This document shows positions 56,926-64,000 of a stretch of 64,000 bases of DNA, one piece after another. The notes under the pieces were generated by a model that was not told the DNA's origin, made no database searches, and worked only from the letters and a program-made list of their open reading frames with translations. The DNA comes from Diprion similis (taxonomy: Eukaryota; Arthropoda; Insecta; Hymenoptera; Diprionidae). The DNA is taken from the NCBI RefSeq assembly GCF_021155765.1, contig NC_060106.1, forward strand, positions 1,557,501 to 1,621,500. The letters are read 5' to 3'. The stretch's first letter is position 1, and each line of letters starts with the position of its first letter. The translations under genes were made by a program, and so were the position numbers.

Positions 56926-57859
56926 AGTAGCTAGCCCCCCCACTTTGGAAAAAAAAATAAATTTATACATGGGAAATTATGAACTATTTATGAGCTCTCA
57001 GAATATGCAAGTCACGATTTTTGAGCTCGACCGGCCGAGCAGGAAATTGTGATTTTGAGTGGGGGGGCCAGGTACGTAAGCAGTCAGCCCCCCCACTACG
57101 AAAAAAAATGTTTGAAAAAAATTAATTATACCAGAATTATGAGCTATTTATGAGCTTTCGAAATACCGAAACTCGGAATTTTTAGCTGCAACCCCTGAGC
57201 ACCCATCCCTCGAAACTCCCTTTTGCTCCAAGAGAGAACTTGGCTTAAAATGAACGGATTCGAAAAATCTCCAATACCAAAGTGTTCAGTGATTTATGAG
57301 CTGACGAGATATCACAATTTCGAATTTTGAGCTGCAACCCCTGAGCACCCAACGGATTTTTCGAATCCGTTGATTTTAAGCCAAGTTCTCTCTTGGAGCA
57401 AAAGGGGATTTCGAGGGGTGGGTACTCGGGGGTTGCAGCTAAAAATTTCAAAACGCGATATCCCGTCAGCTTATTAATCACTGAATATTTCGCTCCGAAG
57501 ATTTCCTAAATATGTTGTTATTAAGACTAATTTTCTTAAACGGAAAATCAGATTTTTAGGGGCTGGTCGCGGGGGGTTGTACCTATAGATATAATATAAG
57601 TATATTCAGAAAGCTCATAAATAGCTCATAATTCTGGTATATTTAATTTTTTCCCAACACTTTTTTTTGTAGTGGGAGGGCTGGCTGCTTACGTACCTGC
57701 CCCCCCCCCCCCCCCCCCCCCCCCCACTCAAAATCGCTCATTCCTGCTCGACCGGTTGAGCTCAAAAATCGAAACTTGGATATTCTGAGAGCTCATAAAT
57801 ATCTCGTAATTTTCCATATTTTGATTTATTTTTTTTCCAAAGTGGGGGGGCTAGCTACT
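56926..57859. mobile_element. Foldback element with poly-C/G segments
   Basis: Ends are AGTAGCTAGCCCCCCCACTT on the left and AAGTGGGGGGGCTAGCTACT on the right, perfectly inverse. The arms carry matching blocks (ATGAGCTCTCAGAATAT, TACGTAAGCAG, CTCATAAATAGCTCATAATT, AACTTGGCTTAAAAT). The arms differ by indels and a 26-C run (57700-57725). It inserted in LINE E. Non-coding. Confidence 0.85.
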
Positions 57860-58143
57860 TAGAGATCATCTCTTATTGCGTAGTTGCAACGAACGTTTTC
57901 TTTACCTCTACCGTAAGAAATGCTGCAGCACTTGATCACATTTAGTTCAAGACCACATTTAGATTACACCAGGCCACACATCTTTATTAAAATATTTTTT
58001 CGCTACCTATACAGAAGCCACTGTGGATCGAAACAAGTAACATTTCCAGTGCACTGTACCCATTGAGAGTTTGTTTCGCTAAATACTCACGGTATTACTA
58101 AAAATGACATATAACCAAAATTTTTGTTTCTTTTTAATTTCAG

Positions 58144-58301
58144 TGATATTGTTCATGATGGGTGTACACAGGCGTGTGATCGCGCCAAGCATCATAACGC
58201 AGAGAGCTAGAAGTGTGTTGGGCGATTTCAACATGAGCTGTGATGATACGGGAAAACTTATTCTGAAACCTACACGACCTCCTCATTCACATGAAAGTTA
58301 A
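58144..58301 (+). CDS. CNEP1R1: CNEP1R1 (TMEM188), exon 4 (C-terminus)
   Basis: 158 bases after acceptor ATTTCAG, encoding [20 protein letters not shown], then [20 protein letters not shown] and [12 protein letters not shown], stop TAA at 58299-58301. It contains the rest of the second transmembrane helix and the conserved cytosolic tail (Rx[20 protein letters not shown]). With the other three exons the protein is 130 residues (125 in human, recalled). Confidence 0.97.
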
Positions 58302-59250
58302 AATATGTGATACTTAGGATGATATAGTAATTTATGAGTTAAATACTAATGAATTGTAAATTTGCCTCAATTTTGAAGGGGTGTATTATTGAAAAATCAT
58401 AACCGATTCGTTTACAACAATATAAGACCTCTGTTTTACTACGACATCAGTTTCTCATGCTACGTGAGCCAAGTTCATACTCGTGAACCAAAATATACAT
58501 TAAGTGGTACTATATGTATTATTTATCTTTTATGAAGATTAATTCCCTGTGTGTGGAATAATTATTTTGCAGATGAGTTGTTCAATAAGAAAAAGTACAA
58601 TGGTTAGTCTATTATTACCTTGTTACAATTTATTTACATAATTGCCAAAGCATTGCTACACACGATTTTAAGATAAAGTGACTTTAGGTATTATGAAAGT
58701 ATAAGATATTGAAACTTTTCCGTGGCCTTGTGCGCGTGTATCGAAACCTCGTCAATAAATAATGACCAAACTGGTCAATTTGTTTTAATTAAGTTCTAAT
58801 AAAACTAAGGCCGTTTTCTAGGCAGTGAACGCAGATTACTTATATGACTAGTAACTACCAATGAATACTATCTAACAAATGCAATCGATCCTTTAGACCA
58901 GTAGCATATCTGATAAATAAAAGTAATATTTTGTAGATTTCTGCAACACATTTTTCCAATGTTAAAAAATATATGCCCAAACGAATCAAACGAACCTAGT
59001 TTGATGTCGCATTTTTAATACTGCGTAGAACGGCTGTTGACTGTATATCGAAATTTTTTGTAATTCATTAATATTGACTCGAAACAGAATTTTATGCCAG
59101 TTCCGTCTCGACGCCCGTCGTGGTCGGACGCTGTTTGCGTGTACGCTCTGTCTGCTCTCAATCGGAAGTGTGTACCGCGCTCTCAATACTAACCTGGTTC
59201 GGATGATGACGTGTAACCTGTCTTAGTGGTGTGAAAGTGATCACATCACC
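58302..59250. other. CNEP1R1 3' UTR and spacer to the next LINE
   Basis: AT-rich sequence with an AATAAA at 58754-58759 as a plausible poly(A) signal for CNEP1R1. From about 59090 the composition becomes GC-richer and is probably the LINE F 5' UTR. Confidence 0.6.
58754..58759 (+). promoter_or_regulatory. Candidate polyadenylation signal for CNEP1R1
   Basis: AATAAA about 450 bases after the stop codon. Other AT-rich candidates exist further on (for example near 58917). Confidence 0.4.
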
Positions 59251-59275
59251 GTGGTAGCGAGGGAGTGTAAAGAAA

Positions 59276-60170
59276 ATGTATCCTTCGGTAAGCAACTACA
59301 GTCAGGACACTCGTATCGCCACGAACAAAGTAGATACAACCCAAAGTAGAAACAGCTATGTAGCAGCAACAGAACGAGATTTATTTCCCAAAAAAGAACA
59401 GGCCATTGTCATCGAAACGCTCGCACAAATCCCTGTTTCAGAATACTTAGTTGAACTTGGTAAACTGATTGAACCCCTCAATATTAGATTTGCTTCAAAG
59501 ATATCCAATGGAAGAGTGTGCATGTTTATTGCCAGTAGACAGATAGCGGACGACCTCACTGAGAAGCACCCAAACGTGAACATTGGGGGACACACCTTAG
59601 AGCTTCGCCCAGTGATTACCAAACATAAGAAGCTCATCCTATCTAACGTGTACCCAGTGATTTCCCATTCAGTCATTAAATCAGAGCTCGAAAAAATTGG
59701 CGTGTCAACAACCTCTCAGTAACCTTTCCTGAGAGCCGGAATGTCTTACCCCAGATTTGCACGCATAATGATCTTCCGCAGACAGGTATTCATTCATGCG
59801 GATTGCGTTCCCATAATTCCCGAATCATTGTAAATAAATTTCGAAGATACCTCCTACCGGGTCTACGTAACAACTGACACATTAGCATGCTTCCAATGCA
59901 CACGAACTGGACGTATTGCAAAAAACTGCAAGGCTGCTTCCCAAGAACCACCTACCAATGAGGTTTCTGCTGACCAAAATGAATCTCCAGCACCAACGAC
60001 GAACCAGATCATTCTCCACAAGCCCACGATCAATCTCGGAACAACCAGAAAGACCGGCAACCTGAGTCCCCCCCACTAAAAACCGTCAAACCTACAAACG
60101 CAGGGATTAAACGTCCTCTCTCTGATGCAGGCTCCTTTTCACCTTCGGTGAAATTATCGGAAAGGAACTG
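59276..60170 (+). pseudogene. LINE F ORF1 (gag-like)
   Basis: 148-codon open start (MYPSVSNYSQDTRIATNKVD...) with a gag-like RNA-binding segment (LGKLIEPLNIRFASKISNGR, then IGGHTLELRP). After frameshifts a CCHC knuckle CFQCTRTGRIAKNCK lies at about 59890-59935, then a Pro/Ser-rich tail. The broken frame means no full ORF1 protein. Confidence 0.75.
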
Positions 60171-60655
60171 ACTCAAATAAAGATAACTCAATCAATAGTG
60201 ACGAGGAATGGAATTACATGAAAACACAAAAAAAATGAGCAGAAGCTAAAAAACGACAAACCAATAAATGACAATTCAAAGAAAGATAAAAACACGACCG
60301 CTGTGACAGACAGATCTTCCGATGAATTACCAGCCCCGATAAAAATACTGTTTGAAGATCCCACCAAAAAATCCCCCTTAAACTATATTCAGTACAAAAA
60401 TTTCTTTGGCTAGGCCACAGAATCTCCTGACCCCACCACCATAGCTAAAGATTAGACCAAAGACAGCCAGTCCCTCATCGATATGATGAAAAAGCTGTAT
60501 CCAACGCTAACCGGTCGTCTGCAAAAAATAAGGAGTACAAAAATAAAAAACATCCTACAAATATTCATAAACGGTCTCTCCTCTTCTTCAGATGACGAGC
60601 CTCCACCTGCTTCTAACGATTGGAAAACTAACAGTTTTTTCTCTCTTTTTCTTGG

Positions 60656-61393
60656 ATGGCCTTAAAAATTTTACAACGGAATCTTAACGGGTTCTTCCCC
60701 CGTCGTGAAAATGTGCAAATACTCACCGAGGACATAAATCCTTCTCTGATCTGTCTACAGGAAACGAACTTCAAAGATTTCTTTTGTACCAAAATCGGAG
60801 GCTACGGTTCTATCTTTAAAAACCATAGGAATACAAACTTTGCTAGTGGCGGTGTTTCAATTTTTGTCAAAAAATCCCTCCATCACAAAGAAATACAGCT
60901 CAATACTAATCGAGAGGCCGTTGCAATATCTTTCATCGCTGCAAATGAAATATGTGTCTGCAACGTCTATGTACCTAATCGTCACGATCTTAACCTCCTA
61001 AAACTGGAAAATCTGATCGATCAGCTTCCGAAATCATATGTTCTAGATGGCGACTTCAATAGCCACAATCTACTCTGGGGGTCGAACCATACTGACTTGA
61101 GGGGGAAAATCATAGAAAATCTTTTCAGTAGAAACGACGAAATCATCCTCCTGAACAATCATAAACCCACTCACTTCAATATATCAAATGCCTCCTTCAG
61201 CTCAATAGACTTATCCTTCTGCAGTGCAAATATAGGTCATACAATAGGCTGGGAAGCTGGGGAGGAGCTTCATGGATGCGACCATTTTCCAATCATACTT
61301 GAATTACAAAATCCCCACCCCTACCCTCCACATTTCCACTCCAAAATGGAAATTTCAGAAAACTGGTCGGGAGTCATACAAAACAAAAATTGA
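60656..61393 (+). pseudogene. LINE F AP-type endonuclease
   Basis: MALKILQRNLNGFFPRRENV (Asn box), ICLQETNFK (catalytic Glu), ASGGVSIFVKKSL, VCNVYVPNRHD, VLDGDFNSHNLLWGSNHTDL (catalytic GDFN), LLNNHKPTHF, SIDLSFCSA and HGCDHFPIILEL (DH box). All catalytic boxes are intact over 245 codons; the frame then shifts into the linker (KTGRESYKTKIDNNI). Confidence 0.9.
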
Positions 61394-61399
61394 TAACAA

Positions 61400-62661
61400 C
61401 ATCGGTAAACTGAAACTTCCCTCGGCCAAATATGGAGATGCTATTGATGATCTCATTGCGGAACTAGTGAATACCATAACAGAGGCTGCCAACTTTTCTA
61501 TTCCAAAAACAACAAAATTCCTGCAAACATCAAGGCCCATGGTAGAACTCCGAAGTAGAAGAAGCCATCAAGCAAAAGAAACATGACTTCAACGTCCTTA
61601 TAAAACAAAATACCACTGAGAACATCACCGATGTTAAGAAACTACCAGCCATTTCCAGGAAGAAGATTAAATCAAGCGCCAGGAAGTCATGGACTGATTA
61701 CATCCCTTCACTGAAATTCAACACTCGCAGCTTTGAAGTATGCAAAAAGACGAACGCCATTGGAGGATAGTCACCCACAATGCACATCTCTGCAATGCAG
61801 AAAAACGATGGTTCAATATCTACGGATTCCACGGAAATTGCGGACCAACTAGCCGATAATTACTCATCAAATTCCAGTGACACCAATTATACTGATGGCT
61901 TTCTTGCTTTCAAGCAAGTAAACGAGTACCATGCCGATACTAGACTCGAAGCAAACAACCACGCTACCATGAACTCCCTGCTCTTACTAACCGAACTAGA
62001 ATCACCACTTGAAAATTAAAAAAATTCTAGTCCAGGACCGGACAAAATACCAAATATCCTGCTGAGAAATCTACTAAAAAAAGTTCTAAACTACCTCCTC
62101 GAAATTTATAACTATATATGGATTCACAAGGTTTTTCCTTCTAGATGGAAGGAGGCTGTAGTTGTTTCAATCGTGAAATCTGGAAAAGACAAGCTAAAAG
62201 TCAGTAGCTACAGACCCATCACTTTGACGTGCAACATGTGCAAAATTATGGAGAAGATGATCAGCAAAAGGCTTCGGTGGTTTCTCGAAAGACAAGGCTT
62301 CTTCAATGTGTACCAGAGTGCCTTCAGAGAGCACCGATCTACCCTTGACGCGTTAGTGAATCTTGAAAGAAATACATGTGACGCTTTCATCAATGACCAA
62401 CACCTCCTAGCAGTCTCGTTGGACATTGAAAAATGCTATGAAATGGTGCGGAGACATAGGATTCTCCAATCACTCAACGAAAATGGGATTAATGGAGTCA
62501 TGCTCCATTTCATCAGAAACTTCCTAGAAGAAAGGTTCATCCAAGTAAGAGTCAACGGGTTCACATCAAAGAGAGTTAAACTTGAAAATGGGGTGCCCCA
62601 AGGATCTGTTCTGAGTGTTACACTCTTCCTAATAACCTTCAATGACATCACTAAATTGTAA
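61400..62661 (+). pseudogene. LINE F reverse transcriptase, truncated
   Basis: The linker leads into SSPGPDKIPNILLRNL (62025), FPSRWKEAVVVSIVKSGKDK, VSSYRPITLTCNMCKIMEKM, FNVYQSAFREHRSTLDALVN, LLAVSLDIEKCYEMVRRHRI (first Asp) and KLENGVPQGSVLSVTLFLIT. The catalytic DD box and everything after it are absent. It is open from 62035 to 62661. Confidence 0.87.
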
Positions 62662-64000
62662 TGGATTTATTGTACAAAATTTGAATAATAAAATATCAAG
62701 TCACAACTAAGAACAAAACAAAAAAAATAAATAAATAAAACAATAAAGAATAAAAATACGCAGATATTTATGTGTATACATAAAACAAAGTTAGGTTCGT
62801 GTAAATGGCAAAATTAAATAAATATATTGTAAAAATAAAAGCACTCACATATGCACATTAAAATAACAACAAAACGTTGATAATAATAAATAACAAAAAA
62901 AATAAATAAATAAATAAAGAAATAAAATAATAAAAATTGTATAAAATAGTCTTTTCGATAACGTATCTTTCGTTTGTCGAGTCGGTCCATAGACGTGACA
63001 TAGTGAAGACAGTATATTAGAACTTGGCCAAGTCACTAGATTTACGACGATTTGCAGTGTATATTTTATGTTTATTTCTATTCATATAAACAAACATCTA
63101 CGCCTATGTCCCAGTCTTGAATAATTTGCGACGACCCTGTTGGGAAATATATATGAAAAAATCAACTGATCACGGACTGCCTCGACAAACGAAAGATACG
63201 TTATCAAAAAGACTATTTTATACAATTTTTATTATTTTATTTCTTTATTTATTTATTTATTTTTTTGTTATTCAATATTATCAACGTTTTGTTGTTATTT
63301 TAATGTGTATGTGTGAGTGCTTTTATTTTTACAATATATTTATTTAATTTTACCATTTACACGAACCTAATTTTGTTTTATCTATACACATTGTAACGAA
63401 TGTAATAAATTAGATAATGATATTAAGATTATAAAATATGTTTGTCTCAAATTAATAATGAAATAAAATAAACACAGGAAAAGAAACGGATATATGTATA
63501 AATAAGAATACAAATAAATATAAATAAAAGTATAAATAAGTATAAATAAAAGTATAAAAAAAAGTATAAATAAAAGAGACAGCAACACAAAATTAAGGGC
63601 AATCGCCAAAATCTTCAAAATATGTATAAAGAAAAAATAAGATAAAAATATATGTATATCTAAAAGAAAAAATCATTCACACATGCATACAAAATAACAC
63701 CAAATAACAATAAATAATTAAAAAGAACGACAAAACTCTGTATCAAAATCCCTTTTTGGTGATAACTTATCTTTGTGGTTTGATCTTGGCTTTTTATGTT
63801 TGGCTGTTGTCGTAGAGTCGGTCCTTGATCCTCTATTCAATAATATATATATACAGGTAGCCCAACAGGGTCGTCGAAATGAATAGATAAATTAAATAAT
63901 TATTAAAAGTACAGCAAAATGAATATAGAAAAACTTGCTTGGCCAAGCCTACATATGCTGTCTTATTACTGTCACGTTCGCGGACCGACTGCCTAGGTGA
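62662..64000. other. AT-rich foldback and simple-repeat region
   Basis: No gene recognised. It contains one large inverted repeat (62771-63390), long AAATA/TTTAT runs and TATAAATAAAAG-type simple repeats (63470-63570), and another inverted pair, CGACGACCCTGTTGGG at 63127 against CCCAACAGGGTCGTCG at 63863. Confidence 0.7.
62771..63390. mobile_element. Foldback element with about 215-bp arms
   Basis: Left TGTGTATACATAAAACAAAG and right TTTTGTTTTATCTATACACA are inverse; further blocks CGAACCTAA, AAAGCACTCACAYATGCACA and CGATAACGTATCTTTCGTTT pair across. Arms 62771-62985 and 63178-63390. An outer pair (63127 and 63863) shows that a larger related structure exists. Confidence 0.8.

Larger units (their letters stand above)
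56170..57975 (-). mobile_element. LINE E: RT C-terminal fragment with two nested insertions
   Basis: Minus-strand pieces: CVAWCNLNVVLN and NVIKCCSISYGRGKENVRCN (57975-57865), then RLRDVRLQELGCVKDLGVLF and DSKLNFSKRINYVINTSSRV (56920-56800), then LYCSLVCPIWHPLRKDNVYR and LEVVQHRLLRHALYKTNHPM (56308-56190). This is the post-catalytic part of an insect LINE RT. It is split by a foldback (56926-57859) and a MITE (56312-56742). Confidence 0.82.
52030..58143 (+). other. CNEP1R1 intron 3 (6.1 kb)
   Basis: GT..AG intron, phase 1. It holds a 786-bp foldback (54479-55264), a LINE fragment on the minus strand (about 56170-57975) interrupted by a Harbinger-type MITE and another foldback, and otherwise AT-rich sequence. 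CA-rich simple repeats lie at 54425-54470. Confidence 0.85.
59090..62661 (+). mobile_element. LINE F: Jockey-like non-LTR element, 3' truncated
   Basis: A near-complete 5' part: GC-richer leader (59090-59275), ORF1 with a CCHC knuckle (59276-60170), endonuclease (60656-61393), linker and RT (61400-62661). RT stops at FLITFNDITKL, before the YADD box, where AT-rich unrelated sequence begins. Frameshifts occur near 59720, 61340 and 61590, and stops near 61770 and 62018. Confidence 0.88.

Overview
The window is a piece of an insect-like nuclear genome. It has spliced genes with canonical GT..AG introns, is AT-rich, and is packed with decayed retrotransposons and DNA transposons. The style of the non-LTR elements would fit a hymenopteran, but this is a guess; nothing here fixes the species. 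There is no bacterial or organellar signal.

Three host genes can be reconstructed. (1) A SMYD4-like SET/MYND gene on the minus strand has its first two coding exons at 7751-7565 and 1862-1157 and runs off the left edge. (2) A complete four-exon prefoldin subunit 4 gene (PFDN4, 137 aa) lies on the minus strand at 42342-39412. (3) A complete four-exon CNEP1R1/TMEM188 gene (nuclear envelope phosphatase regulatory subunit 1, 130 aa) lies on the plus strand at 42755-58301. PFDN4 and CNEP1R1 are head to head across 412 bp, which suggests a shared promoter. That interval contains a 120-bp inverted-repeat MITE.

Region by region. 1-7.8 kb: SMYD4-like exons and an intron holding tRNA-like SINE heads and hairpin or inverted-repeat elements. 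7.8-12 kb: AT-rich, no gene recognised. 12-17.5 kb: a Ty1/copia element (5' LTR, primer-binding site, gag-pro, integrase, partial RT) fused at its 3' side to a LINE RT fragment. 17.6-19.6 kb: a dead ZMYM/hAT-type transposase. 20-25 kb: LINE ORF1 and a nest of LINEs, one of them carrying a Penelope-like insertion with hammerhead-ribozyme cores. 25.2-28.3 kb: a LINE interrupted by a 215-bp insertion and by a 595-bp element flanked by TTAA. 29.3-30.9 kb: a second ZMYM/hAT pseudogene. 31.3-37.2 kb: a LINE split by a putative 3.2-kb Helitron that carries an OTU-protease fragment and two blocks of a repeat with open reading frames on both strands. 37.7-38 kb: a 10-bp minisatellite. 39.4-58.8 kb: PFDN4 and CNEP1R1, whose introns contain several foldback elements, a mirrored minisatellite, and a LINE interrupted by a Harbinger-type MITE and a foldback. 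59.1-62.7 kb: a Jockey-like LINE with gag-like ORF1, endonuclease and truncated RT. 62.7-64 kb: AT-rich foldback and simple repeats.

The host genes are housekeeping. PFDN4 is part of the hexameric prefoldin chaperone for actin and tubulin. CNEP1R1 activates the CTDNEP1 phosphatase that acts on lipins at the nuclear envelope. SMYD4 is a SET/MYND family protein. Everything else is layered mobile DNA, in which several insertion events can be ordered from nesting and target-site duplications.
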